A stretch of DNA of 64,000 nucleotides from Xanthoparmelia taractica (taxonomy: Eukaryota; Ascomycota; Lecanoromycetes; Lecanorales; Parmeliaceae): NCBI GenBank assembly GCA_033085395.1, contig MU853203.1, forward strand, positions 1 to 64,000. The letters run 5' to 3'. Both the position numbers and the translations under genes were made by a program. The notes beneath the pieces were generated by a model. It ran no database searches. It was given only the letters and a program-made list of their open reading frames with translations, and was not told the DNA's origin. Shown here piece after piece: positions 49,634 through 63,450 of this stretch (the first letter of the stretch is position 1; each line of letters begins with the position of its first letter).

Positions 49634-49818
49634 TATTACGAAAACGCTTAATAATAACACTTATATTTAGATATTAACACTTAACTTAGTTTAATCCATT
49701 ATCTTTACACACTTACACATTTATAGTACATCGCCGATTTGACACTATTATTACGTCGCCGATCTATATCAGGTGAGCGATTTCAATTAGATCGCCAATC
49801 TAATAATAATTAACAACA
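49634..49818 (+). repeat. 3' LTR of G
   Basis: 185 bp partner of 41146-41330. Each copy has its own transitions, so both have been mutated since insertion. Followed by AATAA. Confidence 0.9.
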
Positions 49819-49823
49819 AATAA

Positions 49824-51889
49824 TATAACGTTATCTCTTATACGTATATTTTTTTTTTAATTCGACTATATTAATTATTACTAAAACTAATAGAATTATA
49901 TTAAATACTATAAATATATATATCGCGATTTTCGTTTTTAGAGAATTTATAAAATCTTACGATTCTTATATTTCTAGCGTCTCTTCTTCGACTTCGAAAC
50001 GCTATATTAACGTATTTATATCGATATAGATTTTCTTTATATAGTATATAGATAATTTTAGAAAAAGAGAATATTCTTCTTTATTAATAATATAGAAAAT
50101 ATCTATATCTTCGCGAACTCGATCTTAATTATCCTGAGTCTCGTAGCGTACGTAATACGCTCTATAATAGTATACTACATTATTATTTATTTATTTCGAT
50201 CTAAATAAAATTACGTTCGAGATTTACTCTTACGAATCGCTAACTTATTATATTTACTTCGATTTTAAGATTTAAATAAAGATCTATAGATATCTTTCTA
50301 ATTATAATAAGTTTTAATTATATATATATTTAATTCTTAAAAGTTAAAGACAATAGCTTAATAATTTTTTTCTTCGTCTTAATCTTTAGAGAGTCTTTAA
50401 TAAAAACTTCTTATTTTTTAACTTTATAAAATTGTCGATTTCCCTTATATTAATAACGAGATTTTTATTTATTTATATTATATCTACGATCTTTAAGCGA
50501 TTCTTTTTTAGCTTAATACAATTTAAAATAATATATTCTTTTTTATCGCAATTATAATAAATTAAGTTATTATAATTCTTTATATTATTATTTAAGAATT
50601 CTACGTTAAATTATTACTTCGAGCGTAAATTTCTAAAGTCGCTCTTTAAATTATCTTGATTTTCTTTTTATTCTATTTCTCTTTTCTCTTCTCTTTATTT
50701 TTTATTTTTTCTTTAATATCTTATAATCTTTTCTCTTCGCTATTTTTTTATAATATATTAAGAATTTAATTTTCTAGGATTAATTTTTAAGCGAGTAATT
50801 AGTGCTAAGAGAGCGACTTTCGTTTACGAAAGATCTATTTCTATATTAATGATTTAAATTTAAAATTCGAGTCGAATCTTTATAAAGAATTAATTTATTC
50901 GTTATTATTTTATATATAAATATAACAATATAGTCTTAATAAATTTAAGATATGAATTAAATTATTATATTATTTGAGATTATAATTAATATATCTTCGT
51001 ATCTTTATTAAACGTCTAGCTCGCGATTTATAAGATCTTTAATAAAATTTAAAAGAAACGTTAAGAATTATTTTTAAGTTAAGATATTTATTAAATAAAT
51101 AACTTTATAATTATATTATATTTTCTTTAAATCTTCTTAAAAATTTTACTTTCTTTATATAAAAGTAATACTTTTCTTATCGAAACGCAATTAACGCGTT
51201 CTAAGTTTATTCGCGATATTCTCGAATAATTTTTCTTTAATTTTTCTTTAATTTTATTAATCTTAGATTAAATTACGATAATTTAGACGCTTTAAATATA
51301 TCTAGATCTCGTATAAACTAATAGAAAATATTATCTGGAATAATTAAAGCATCAATACTATTAATATTAGACACTCGATAAGAAATTTCTTTATTTACTT
51401 CTTCTTTATAATAATTAATTAAAATTATGTTCTTCTTTTTTAAAAATAGCGATTTCTATACTTAAAATCTTTAATTATTATTCTTTTAAAAGAGCGTCTC
51501 GACAACGAGTTACGATCGCGATATAATCGTCTATACTAAGAGAATTCGATAATTATTCGCTATTTATTAATTTATATCTATTATAAGAATTTTATTATTC
51601 GCCCTTAAGATCGAAATATCTCGATAATATTTATATATCAATTATACTAATTACGAATTATTATTTCTTAAAAAATAAAACAATTAGAATTATAATAGAA
51701 TTTATAATAATATAAGATTATATAAGAATAGTAAGATAATTAATTATATATATAAGCTAATTATTAAGAAAAGAAGAAAAAAATATTTTTCTAAATCTCT
51801 TTTAATTCTTTTTTCTAAGCGAGGCCCTAGCGTGTGCGAGACTTCTCGGTTAAGACTTGACGAAACTCTAATCTAAAGATCTCATAACA
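49824..51889 (-). mobile_element. gypsy remnant E, segment 3 (gag side and 5' end)
   Basis: Homology to T1 resumes: 50085-50210 (CTTTATTAATAATATAGAAAA onward) matches T1 near 5670-5790. A knuckle and gag-like sequence follow. On the minus strand a likely LTR start TGTTATGAGATC lies at 51889, directly after LINE reverse-transcriptase sequence, so E probably inserted into the LINE. The inner end of that LTR is not resolved. Confidence 0.55.
50520..50600 (-). pseudogene. decayed CCHC zinc knuckle of E gag
   Basis: The minus-strand reading LIYYNCDKKEYIILNC fits CYNCDKKGHIAPNC. Two of the Cys are still Cys. It sits between the RT-side homology and gag-like sequence, as in T1. Confidence 0.7.
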
Positions 51890-53867
51890 ATTATTCTTCT
51901 TTAATTTATAAAGAATTAGAATATCAATCTTTTTAAACTTTCCTAAATCATAATCGATTCTTAGATATACTTTAAAGAGATACGTAATTTTTAATATTAG
52001 TGCTTTCACTACTTAACGTAAAAATTAATTAAATATTTTATTAATTCTTAATATTTTATTAGATTTTAATTAAAAACTAATCTTTTAAATCTTCTCTATA
52101 ATATTATTATTTATTATAATAGAAATAGAATATATAAAATTCTATATATTATTTAGATTAATTTAAGAAGAAGAAGAAAAGAAGATTTTTCTTAGAATCG
52201 AAATCTTCTCTTTAAACGGAGATATTTAACTTTTTATTAATTACTTTATCGATATAATCTTAAGTAATAGATATATATCTATATTATTAATACGAATTTA
52301 TTTAATTAAACTTTAAATTTCTTTAGATAATTATGTAATTGTATAAATATTTCTATAAAAATAAAAAGTCTTAATCTTATTAAGAGTCTTATCGCGTCTC
52401 TTAATTATTATTCGTTACTTATTTATAAAATATTTATTTTAATTATTTTGATATTATCTAATTGATATTTTAATATTTTTTATAATCTTATAATATTTTC
52501 TATTCTAAAAGAATTTAATTCTTTACAATAATTTAATTTATAGAATTATAAGCTTTATTATCTTATAAAATTCTTAAATTAAAGATTTTAAATATTTACT
52601 AATCTAATTCTTAATCATTAGAGAAATTAATAATAAAAATAAATTAAGTATTTATACCCTATATTCGATATTATTAATCTTCGCTATCTTTTATATTCTT
52701 TTTTATATTAATAATAATTCTTTAATTATTAATTCTAACTTTATATAAATAAATAAATAATTAAAATTATATTATAAATCTAAATAAATCTAATATATTA
52801 AGACGATTTTCTTAATTTCGAGAATAATAAAGATTAAGTTAATAGTATTCTCTATCTCTCTCGCTCTTTACGTTATTATTGTATTAAATAATATAAGCTT
52901 TATATTTCTATTTAACGTCGTAATTATAAGTTTATTAATCTTATAATACTATAAATATTTATTTAAATTATTCTAATTAGAATAATAAAGATTAAAGTCT
53001 TCGAGAAGAATATACTTTTTAAAGTAATTAAGCGTCTTCGTTATTAAAGCGAGACTAAAAGAATTTTACTCTATTATTAATAATAAGCTAAGATTGTATA
53101 TATTATAAATATATATAGAATCTAGTTTTAATATTCTTTTTATCTTTTTAGACCAAATAGTTAATATATTAATATTTTTAATCGATAGCTTATTTCTTAG
53201 CTATTCGAGTCGAGTCTCTTATTAATATAAAAATAAATTCTTATATTCGTCTTAATTCTATATATGAGATAAAAAGAGCTTAAGTTAAAATTAAAGAAGA
53301 ATCTATTATATAAATTATAGCTTAACTTTTAAATAGCTAATATATTAATACTTTATATTACTTAATCTATTAATAGAGCTATTATTATTTTTATCTTTTG
53401 TTTTATATTATATTATAAAATCTAAAATATCGACGTATTTATTGTAACTTATCTTTTATCTCGATATTCGCTAATAATAACTAAATCTGAAAAATCTAAA
53501 TTAAATAATTTTTTTTATAATTTCTTTAAAATTCTCGTTAGCGCTTATTATTTTAAATAAAAGATTAATAGTTTATTAATTTAATTCTTATCTTATTAAT
53601 CTAATAGCGTTAATAAATTATTTTATCGCTCTTTATAAACTCGAGTTTTAATTCGATTTAACGCTAAAGTATTAATTTAAGATCGCGTTTAAATCTAAGT
53701 TAAACTTCTCTTCTTAATTATTTAAGATATTAATAATATTAATTAGCGTCTTTCTCTTCTTCTTAAATATAATTAATATAAATTTCGCTTTATCTATAAT
53801 AATAGAAAAACGCGTATTTCTAATAACTCTAAAAAATAAAGCTTTATTAGCAATTCTTTATTTCGCT
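51890..53867 (-). mobile_element. LINE J, segment with endonuclease and RT start
   Basis: The minus-strand reading from 53600 downward fits an AP-type endonuclease of a Tad1-like non-LTR retrotransposon: NINILTIWSKK, IYIYNIYN, then LLEDFNLY at 52990-53012 (family form LLGDFNLHHPxWGG). At 51900-52000 the reading SLFKVYLRIDYDLGKFKKIDILILYKLKK matches the RT entry block (CLRxGYCPxHFKxTxTVVLRKPGK). It is cut at 51889; the rest of RT is missing. Transposon H interrupts it at 53868. Confidence 0.75.
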
Positions 53868-53869
53868 TA

Positions 53870-55759
53870 ATCGTGGCCTCACTATTCACTTCGCTCATAG
53901 TGGTTCGCAACTCAAATGCGTAAAAATCAATCAATTCTTCTTGATTCTACATATATCTCGTTCCACACTTCGCGTGGCTAGAAACACGTCTCAATGCGCA
54001 TGCACAAGCTTTTAGACTTCATGATCTAGCCGTCGAATAAGGCCCTTAACGGCGTTATTAGTCTTTTCTTATTAAATTTCCTTAGCCCGAGTAGCTCGCT
54101 TCAAGATCTTCTTCGTCTTTTTCTTAGCTATTTCTTTATAAAGAGTTAGAGATTTACGTATTTAATCTATAAATATATATTTAATTTTTTTTAAAATAGT
54201 CGTTTTAATTAATATTATATATATATATTTAATTATAATCTCGTTATAAATAAATTTAAGATCTTATTTAACGATTTATCTCGAAAATTTATTAATTATA
54301 AATCTTTTAATAAATCTTATTAATATTCGATATATATTCTTAAAAATCACGAATATTTATTCTTTAAGTAATTCTTGAAATTATTAATTAAATTTAAATA
54401 TATCTTAAGTTAAATAAGACGTATTTGCGAGTATAATAAGAGTAGCAGAAGAAGTAATAGCACGTGACTATAGATTTCTAATCTTTACTAATATTACTTC
54501 AAGATTATAGAGTATAAATCTAATCTTTCGAAAGATCGATCTAATAATCGAAGACGTAATTGTTTAAGATCTTATTTAATTGAATACTATTAAGAAATCT
54601 AGTCTATTAAAATTACTACTATTAAGTCGAATAGCGTTATTTATGATCTCGATATAATAGTATTTAAATAATTAAAAGTAGTTTATATTTAGTAACTAAG
54701 TAACGTGTGTCGAATATAATAAAAGAATAAATAGATCTATCTTTATTTGCTACGTAAATGTATAAAATTTATATATGTAATAAGATTCGAAGTTATTTAG
54801 AATTAGAACTCTTCACTCTTCTCGTTAATATCGATTGAAATATATATTAAAATATAGTAGTTAATCGTATATTAATCGATTATTCAAATATTTAATAAAT
54901 AAGATCGCTAGAACGATATCGTTCGATAAGTTATTCTTATTTTATTTATATAGAATATAAGCGTCTTTTAATATAACGAACGAAGACACACTTAAGTTCT
55001 TAATAGAAATTGTCTCAACAGACGTAATATAGTCTCGATTATCTAGATTCACGAATTATAGAGTATTACTCTTATCGAGTATAATCACGCAATAAGCTAT
55101 TTCACAGTCAATTCGAAAGCCCGTCTCGTTTATATTTGAGATATCTTTATTGTATACGCTCTTCTTTGCAATTTCACGTTGAAATCTCTTATATATCTCT
55201 TATATACTCTAAACGTTATACGTATTATTACGCTTAATACTTAATAACTTTTATTTTTATTTATAATACTTGAAATAACGTTTTAAGAATCGTGTAATCT
55301 AAGTTTTATCTAGAGTTTTAAGAGAGAAATCGAGATCTAACGCAATCTTAAGAATATATAATATAATTTTATAAATATACTTAAAACGAATCGAATACTT
55401 AATATAATCTAATCGATTAATATAGTTATATAGCGCTTATCCTTAAGCTATAGTAAGACGTGTGTGAGTAAGTATACGAATACTTTTCGAAGCGTGTTCT
55501 TTAAGGCGTAATTATAGACGTTGAGATTTAAGATTATAATATAGAGTAGTCTTATAAGCACTAAGAAACTTGCCGTCCTTATAATTAGATATAATTCTTT
55601 AAATAAGTTCTTTTTATTTAGATTAGAATAATTTTATAATATTATTAAATAATAAGAGTTGAGATAAAAGGTGTCAAATCGCGAAAAAACGCGTATTTAA
55701 GTATAGTGCGCATTTGAGTTGCGGATTACTATGAGGGAAGCGAATAGTTAGGCCACGAT
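53870..55759 (-). mobile_element. pogo/Fot1-type DNA transposon H
   Basis: 1890 bp between TA dinucleotides (53868-53869 and 55760-55761). Terminal inverted repeats of about 50 bp read ATCGTGGCCTCACTATTC (left) and ATCGTGGCCTAACTATTC (right complement), ending in AACTCAAATGCG on both sides. The size is typical of Fot1 relatives. A decayed transposase lies on the minus strand. It is inserted in LINE J. Confidence 0.9.
54300..55500 (-). pseudogene. decayed pogo-type (DDE) transposase of H
   Basis: The minus-strand reading NINETGFRIDCEIAYCVIILDKSNTL (about 55145-55065) matches the first catalytic block NIDETGFRIG of pogo-type transposases. It is followed by DNRDYITSVETISI, FVILKDAYILYK, DIVLAI, and VLILNNFESYYIYKF (family form LILDGxxSHxTxEF, about 54805-54770). 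The frame is broken by stops, and catalytic Asp codons read Asn. Confidence 0.85.
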
Positions 55760-55761
55760 TA

Positions 55762-57400
55762 GTAAATCTATTTAATCTTTATCGAGTATATTCTTTTATA
55801 TAATATATATTCGACTCTTCTATAAGTTATATATACTTTCAATATCTTCAAGACTATCTTTTTATAATCTCGAGTATTATACGCTTATCTATATTTCGCG
55901 TAGCTAATTATAATTCTATATTTTCTATATATATATATATTTACTTTTAATAATAAAAATATTATATAAATAAGACTATTTAATTAAATTTCTTAGTTCT
56001 CTTTATCTCTTTTTCTTCTTTTAAGTACTTTTTAATTAAGTTATCTATTATTTTAAATATAATTATATTAATTATTAAAATAAAGTATCTCTTTTTTTAT
56101 TTTTAAATTATTAATTACTTAACGCTTAAGATTTAATAAGTTTTAAGAATCTTTAAACTAGAATAAAAACTATTATTATTAATCTTAAGCTTCGTTTTTA
56201 TTATCGTCTAGCTATTAATATTAAAGATCTTAATATATATATATTATATATAATTATCGAAAAAGACTTTCTTATTATTATCGCTAATTTATATATACGT
56301 TTTATTACGCGATATTCTTCTTTAAAGTCTCTCTCGCTTCTATTATCATAATTTATAAAAATAGATTATCTCTCTATAATCTATTTATTATTATGATTTC
56401 TTTTATTTATAAGCGTATATTAATCGCTTCTAAAGACTATTAATATTCTCTTCTCTATTATTCTCGCTATAGATTTCTTCTCTTTATTATTTTTTAATTT
56501 TATTATAATTTATCTCAATTTTCTTAAATTCTTAAATTCTATTATAAAAAAATAAAAGTTATAAAAATAATTAAATTTATAGAGAAGTTTATAAATAAGT
56601 TCGCGAAAGAAGTTCTCTAATTCTACGCGTTAGCTCGAGATTTAAATATTAAGCTCGTATATAACTTTAGCGAGATATTATATAATTCTTTTAATCTTAT
56701 ATATATTATTTAATATTTTAATTAGTTAATATAGATTATTATTAATTCGAAAATCTTATAATATTCGTTTTAAATAAACGCGTTTAAATCTTTAAAAGAT
56801 ATTTTTTAAGCGATAATAAGAAAGTTATACGCTATCTTCTCGCTCTTAGACGCGTTAATAATAATCTTTTATATAAAAATAATATTTATATCGCTTATAG
56901 ATATATTCTAATACTATTATTACTCTGCGAGCCACTTCTCTTATTTGTATTTATCTTCTCTAGACGCGTTATTCTCTTTTTCGACTCTCTTATTATCTCT
57001 ATTCTCGTTATGTTAATATTCTTATTATTGATAATATTAGTAGATGCTAGCTATATCAGTTTCTTAAACTCTTCGCGACTCGTTATCTATTGAAATAAGC
57101 GTTCTTCTATCTCTTTCATAAGAATCTTATTAAAGACTTTCGCGAACTTTTTAAGCTAACTTTATTAGATTCTTCGTCTCTTATTAGTAGTCTTATATAT
57201 CGATTATTAGATTTATCGATTTTTAAAAGCTATCGATTAAATATATTTATTAGTTATAAAATAATAGAAACGAAAAGATATAATTAGAAATTAATATAAT
57301 AGATAAGATTAGAGACGTAATATATAAATAACATTTGTAGGCACTCGATTATTATAAGAAATATGAATATAATTACAAGGTATATAACTAGATAAAATAG
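55762..57400 (-). mobile_element. LINE J, segment with ORF1-like gag and knuckles
   Basis: Continuation of J on the other side of H. The minus-strand reading QAYNTRDYKK at about 55880-55860 recalls the ORF1 knuckle CxxAHNTRDC of Tad1-like LINEs, which precedes the endonuclease. Further upstream the sequence is decayed and low in recognisable motifs; the 5' end is placed only roughly. Confidence 0.55.
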
Positions 57401-58231
57401 AATATGAGGAAAGTAAGGGTTTTTAACCTAGAGCGACGCGATATTTCTCAAGGTTTCCCTACTAAACAACGTCTATATAGTAGATCGTAATTATTCTTTA
57501 TAGTTTGAATAGACACGAGTATAAAAGTTAATTAATTAATCAAATATATTTATTAAATATTTTCTTCGAAGTAGTACTTATTATTATATTTATTAGTAGT
57601 TAATATTAGTCGCTTAAGTAACTACTCTATTATCAAGACAATTAAGACGCTTAATATCTAGAGAGTTATTAATCTTTTCGTTTAGCTAGACTATAAATAA
57701 ATCTATATTTCGTTATATTATTAAAGATTTCGATAATCGTATATATAACTATTAAAGACTTTTAGAACTAGTATTTTACTTTTATTAGTAGATATTACTA
57801 ATAAAAGATATCTCTTCGCTCGATTTAATTATAGACGATTCTATAAAAGCTATCTCTACTATTATATTAGTAAACGAAGTTATTTATAATTAATCTATTA
57901 GCTCGACGAAGCTCTTATTAATAATAATATTAAAATTTATTAAATTATAGCTTATAGAGCTATATACTATAATAATAGAATTTCGAGATAAACTAGAATC
58001 GCTAAAATTATTAAAATTACTAGAAAATCTAGAAGAGCTAGAAATAGTAAGTAGTAGTTATAGTAGTACTATTAATAGATTTAACTCTAATAATATAGAC
58101 TACTTTAATCTATTCTATAAGAGTAAATCTATCGATATTATCTCTATTATCGAATACTCTAGTAAAATACTTCTTTTTATAATATTTATATATTTATAAA
58201 TCGAATTAAGAACGTTATTCGTATTAAGAAT
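57400..58231. other. unassigned AT-rich stretch before element K
   Basis: Contains a short balanced patch at 57400-57480 and otherwise decayed sequence. From about 57990 to 58080 it has repeated AGAA/CTAGAA-type words. No domain recognised on either strand. Confidence 0.5.
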
Positions 58232-58470
58232 TGTTAAAAGTTGAGTCACGTGCTTACGTGATATGCCAAGGCTTGGCAAACGCCAAGTCACGTGATCTTA
58301 TCTAGTTAGATCGTACTTACCTTTTATAGCACACTTAGAATAATATAATTAAGTGTTTTATCTTATATTTTAATAGATTATAAGCTCGAGCTCTACTCGA
58401 CTAACTATTATAGTATAATATAATCTTTCTTTCTATTATATTATCGCTATAGTTATCTTTAGAAGCTTCG
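58232..58470 (+). repeat. 5' LTR of K (right end approximate)
   Basis: Starts TGTTAAAAG, with nested palindromes over 58245-58300: TCACGTG, ACGTGA, GCCAAGGCTTGGC, and CTTGGCAAACGCCAAG followed by TCACGTGA. This block is unmutated compared with its surroundings. The LTR end cannot be set without its partner. Confidence 0.6.
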
Positions 58471-60849
58471 TTAAGTATTAATATCTTATCGTAATAAAGA
58501 GATAGATTATAAAAGACACTATAATATATCTTAAAGCACTATTATTGATATTATTTTCGAATCCTTTAAGTTTTATTAGACGCTATTACGTATTCTTCTA
58601 CGCGTTATTCTTCTTATTATAAATAATTTCTATCTCTAAGATAATTATTTTAAGTTAAAATAATTATAATTCGCTCGTAAGAATAAGATGAATATTAAAT
58701 GCTATATCACGCTATCGATTTAGTTTCACACTATTAATTTATCGTATTAATATTAATAATATTTAATTTTATTTAAGATAATATAAAGCGTATCGCCGAG
58801 AATTATTATAAATCGCTATTAAGCGTAAAATATTATAATTATCGTATACTCGTTATTACGTGATCGCTAAGATCTTTAAAATATTATTAGCTTTTCTACG
58901 TAGAACACACTAAAAGCGAGAGATAATATATCGTTATCGCTTATTTTATAATATTAAAATTCGATAGCAAATAGTTAATTTTTAATATCTTAAGTGCGAA
59001 ATATTCGTAATAAGAGCTAAAAATAAGTTATAGATAAATTTAATTAATAATTAAAAGGAAAATTAATCTCTATCTTATATATCTTAAATGTTAATATATA
59101 AGAAAAAAAAGTTCTCTATAATAATAAAAAGAGTATAAATCGTAAAAAAGTAATCTCGTAAGAAGATTAATGTAATAATATAAATATATAAGATAAGATC
59201 TTCGATTAGAAGAGTTAATTAATTATAAAGATAGCTCGAAAAGCGAAGTATATTCGAACTCGCATTTATCTATAATGATAGACATCTTCTCGAAAGAATA
59301 TCGCTTATATATTAATTTTCTTTCTTCTTTCTCTAAGTTTTTAAAGAAAAACTTTAATTAAATATATTTCTTAAATCGCTATATAAAAGAATTTCGCTAA
59401 TAATAATTTAAATTATATTAAATTAATTTTAGAGCTTAGTAAGACTTCTCGTATACGTTATAGACTCTTATAATTATTTTAAATCTCTTCGATAGCGATA
59501 ACAACTATTTCTCGATTATACGCGCTAATTTAATTCCTATCTCTAAATAATTAATCTCTAAATTATTATTAAAATTTATTTCTTTAAAAAGAAGAGCTTT
59601 TTAATTTTTTAATACGTCCTATATTATTAGCGTCGTTTATTTTATTTATTTTTTCTTAAGCTTTAAAGTCTAAATATTATAATTAAAGAAATTAAATTCT
59701 TAATTAGTCTAAACGTATTCGATAAGATTAAGATATTTAAGAGCACTTTAAATTATTAAAGATAAAAGCGATAAATATAAGACTTTTTAAAAATATTAAA
59801 TCTTTAATATTATATCGAAGATAAATTTAATTAATTAATTATTATTATTAATAAAGCGTCTATTACGATTTAAAATCAAGTGTATCGAAAAATCTATATC
59901 ATAATAAGAACGTGTTATAAACATAATTCTCGTAATAAAATCGAAGGCTTTTTTAACGTTACTCTCGCCTAAAAAGAGTTAAAAGAATATAAATTTTATA
60001 ACTTCGATATTTTTAATTTTATAATTTAAAAGCTAAAAGCTCTCACTTTGTTAGTTTACGAAAATAGCTCTTAAGCATATATCGATTAATTTATTAATAT
60101 CTTATAAGAATTTAGAAATTAATTCGATAAAAATTAAAAAATATATTATTTTTATAAAGAATTAGAATCTTAATATAACTTATATTATAAGTATTATAAT
60201 TAAAATTATAATATTTATAATAAAAAGAGTAAGATTAAATACTTATTAAATTACGTAACTACTCGCTTTTTAAATATAGTAATTAATCTCACGAATTTTA
60301 TCTTAAATTTATAGATATATATATTATCGACTATCGTCGTCGACGCTCTTAATTATATAATTTAGAATATTATTATACTTATCTTTCTTAAAGCTAATAT
60401 TATAAAGTATAAAATTTAAAGTAATACTATATTAAATAACTTTCGTGCGTTTACTTATATCGTTAAATATTATATCGTTTATAAGAGAGATTTTTTTTAA
60501 CGCTAAATATAATTATAAGCGCTTACGCGAAGATAATAATTAGAGCGAAAGAGATAATCGTAATAATTATAATAATTATAACAATTAAAGAGATAATAAT
60601 AATAAGCTTAAAGAGAATAAAAATAAGAATAAGAATAAGAATAAGAATTAATTTTTTAGCGCTAGAGTCGTTATAATAATATCTTAATTAAAGATCGCCC
60701 GCTATTTCGTCGCGTATATCTTAAGCGCTTATAATCTTATCGTTAATTCTAAAGCTCTATTTAATAGATATCATAAATTTATAATATCTACGCCTTTCGA
60801 TAAAGCGTAAGTTACTATTCTTTTCACGATAGCGATTATATCTTTACTT

Positions 60850-61200
60850 TAGATTCGTAACTACGTTTATACTTAGCATTTAATTTACGATTTCTCGATA
60901 TTTATTATTTTCGAGCTCTTTAAATCGCCTCGCTCGATATATAAACTTATCGATAATCTAATAATTATTAGCTTCGATAATATTAATTTAAAATATAGGA
61001 TTAATAGCGTTAAATATATATAAACTCTTTAAGATATATAATTAATATCGAATAATAATTATAATTTTATTTTCAAGAAATAATTAAAAGAATAAGATTA
61101 TTCTCTTTCTTTCGTTTTGAGCGATCTCTCTATTAATAGCGAGCAAATCTTTTTTAAACGTATAAAAATTATCTCTATATCTTAAATACTTAAGAGAAAT
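60850..61200 (+). pseudogene. decayed copia protease region of K
   Basis: The reading IYDFSIFIIFELFKSPRSIYKLIDNL fits the block following the DSGASSHI active site of copia proteases (DLSIFxSFExxxxPxSIxGLxxN). The catalytic Asp block itself is too decayed to read. Confidence 0.55.
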
Positions 61201-63149
61201 ATCTTTAATATTAATAATCGTTAATAAAAATATTTCTATTTATAATAAGCTCTTAATTAAGCTTAACTTAATATCTTTAAAAATTACATTCGAAGCGTTA
61301 CGAATATAATATTTATATTATAATTATTTAAGTTTTTAAATCTTAAGAAACTCGCTAAAATATATATTAAAATAAATCTTACGATTTTATTATTAAGCGA
61401 TATATACGAGTTATACTCTATAGTTAATATAAAATAGATATCGTATAAATAATATATTAAATTTAATAAGCACGAAAATAACTTAATTTATAATAATTTT
61501 TAAAATCTCTTTAAGTTCTTATATAATGATTATTAATTTATAATAATTTTTCTTTACGATAAAACTTTACGCTCTATTATTTATCTCTTATCGAATAAAT
61601 TTAATAAAGTAATTTTTACGATCTTTAAGATATTTCTTAATAATATAGAATATAATAATTATTAATATACGCGTCTACGATTCGATTGCGAAATAGAATT
61701 CGATAATTATAAGATAAAAGTCTTTTATATATCTAAAGATATTACTTAAAAGAAAATTATCTCTAATAACTCTTAAATAAATAATAAATTTAAACGTTTT
61801 AATATTATTATTTAGCGTAAGATTAGCGTAATACTTAAAGAGAGCGATCTTTTATAAAAGTATTAATCGAAATTCGTTCGAATTATTAATATTCTACGAA
61901 ATATTTAATCGATTATAAGACGCGATATTACTTCTTATAAGATATATATCGAGTCTTTACTCGATATATCATATCTTTATATTATCGAATAAATCGAATA
62001 TTATTAAGTTATTTTTTACAGCTATATTTAGAAGAAGTATTAGAATCGCGTTATTAAGAATTAGCTATTAGTCTATAAAGATAAATTCTATCGTATACTT
62101 ATATTTAATAACGAAGTTAAGATTATCGTAAATATTAAATAAATCGATAACGTCTTTTTTAAATTCACTCTCTTTTAATTTAGCGACGAAATCGTTATTA
62201 ATATTAAGATTATTAATTATCGCTATAAGCGAAGAATAATAGAGAATTAAAAATAATTTATATTTTTTATCGTAATTTTAAAAAAGAAGCGTTAAAAATA
62301 AAGACTTATAACTATTATTAAAGAAGAAATTCCTGACTTTTTAAGTATTATTAAGATTAAATTAATAAAGATAATCTTATTAATTACTATATAAGCGATC
62401 GATTTAAAGTTAATAGAAGAATTATCTAAGATATTTAGCGATAATACTTCTTTTATAATCTTTATATGTTTATCTTTAATATAATTAATTTTAATCTCTT
62501 AATTAATAACTTACTTAATAAATAAAATAGATTTAATAATAATTATTAGATTATACGATCTTTAAAGAACGAATAAGAATATCTTATTAGATTCTCTTGC
62601 GTTATTAATTAAAGTTAATTTCTTAGAACTTTACGAATCTTATATATATAAGAAGATAATAGCGAACTCATATATAAAGATATATTAAGAGCTTAGTCCA
62701 GGCAACGAAGTTAAATCTTATCGAATTAATAAGATTTAAATCTTAGTAGATCTTCTTATTAATGCATATATCTTAGGCGATCGCTAGATATATAAACTTA
62801 AGCGTGAATTTATCGAGAAGATTATTCGATATAAGACGCGTTAAATTATTCGAGATTTCGAATAACGAGAAGAAATCGACTTCAACGAAATCTTTATCTT
62901 AATAATTAAATCTATAAGCTATAAAGTTATCTTTATACTAACTATCGTTCTAAATTAAGAACTCGAATAAATAAATATAAAAATCGTATTCTTATACAGA
63001 AAGTTTAAAAGATTATCTACGTATCTTAGCTTATTGAATTTATAATTAAAGATTAAGAGTATAAGATATATAAGCTTATTAAGATACTCTATAATTTGAA
63101 GTAATTATTTAAAGTTTAATATAATACTCTAACTATTTACTTAAAGAAA

Positions 63150-63450
63150 TTAAGTTTTAAGTCTATCGCTATTAATCTTTCGATATTTATTAATAATATT
63201 ATTATTATCGCTATTTATATAAACGATATTCTTTTTACTAGTCTTAATAAAAAGAATATTTAGATTATTAAGAATAAGCTTAATAAGAAGTTTAAGATAA
63301 TTAATTTAAATTCGTGTATCTATTATCTCGATATATTAGTTATTAGAGATCGCGTTAATCGTATTCTTCGTTTTAAATAAAAGAATTATATTAAAAAATT
63401 TCTAAAGAAGCATAATATATTAAATTTAGCGTTAGCCCCCACGCCTATAA
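63150..63450 (+). pseudogene. decayed copia reverse transcriptase of K
   Basis: The reading IIIIAIYINDILFTSLNKKNI (63199-63262; YIND for catalytic YVDD), KFKIINLNSCIYYLDILV (family form KFKxTDLxxCxYYLGIxV), and KNYIKKFLKKHNILNLALAPTP (family form QxYIxKxLxxFxMxxSxPxxTP). It is followed by RNase H-like sequence to the window end. Confidence 0.85.

Larger units (their letters stand above)
41146..49818 (+). mobile_element. gypsy element G with intact boundaries
   Basis: 8673 bp. The 185-bp LTRs 41146-41330 and 49634-49818 both begin TATTACGAAAACGCTT (from TGTTACG...) and end TAATAATA/TAACAACA. They are flanked by identical AATAA (41141-41145 and 49819-49823). Plus-strand coding: gag-like region 41.5-43.5 kb, RT 44.4-45.0 kb, RNase H and integrase to about 47 kb. 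It is heavily decayed and inserted in gypsy remnant E. Confidence 0.9.

Noticed and set aside
41146..49818. Possibility that the AT-rich blocks are mitochondrial sequence
   Set aside because: Gypsy, copia, LINE and pogo domains with 5-bp or TA target duplications, and Trp/Gln-to-stop decay, point to RIP-damaged nuclear repeats.
51827..52009. 60-codon minus-strand open frame
   Set aside because: Its first part is the LINE RT entry block and its end runs into the likely LTR of E, so it is a chance fusion, not a gene.
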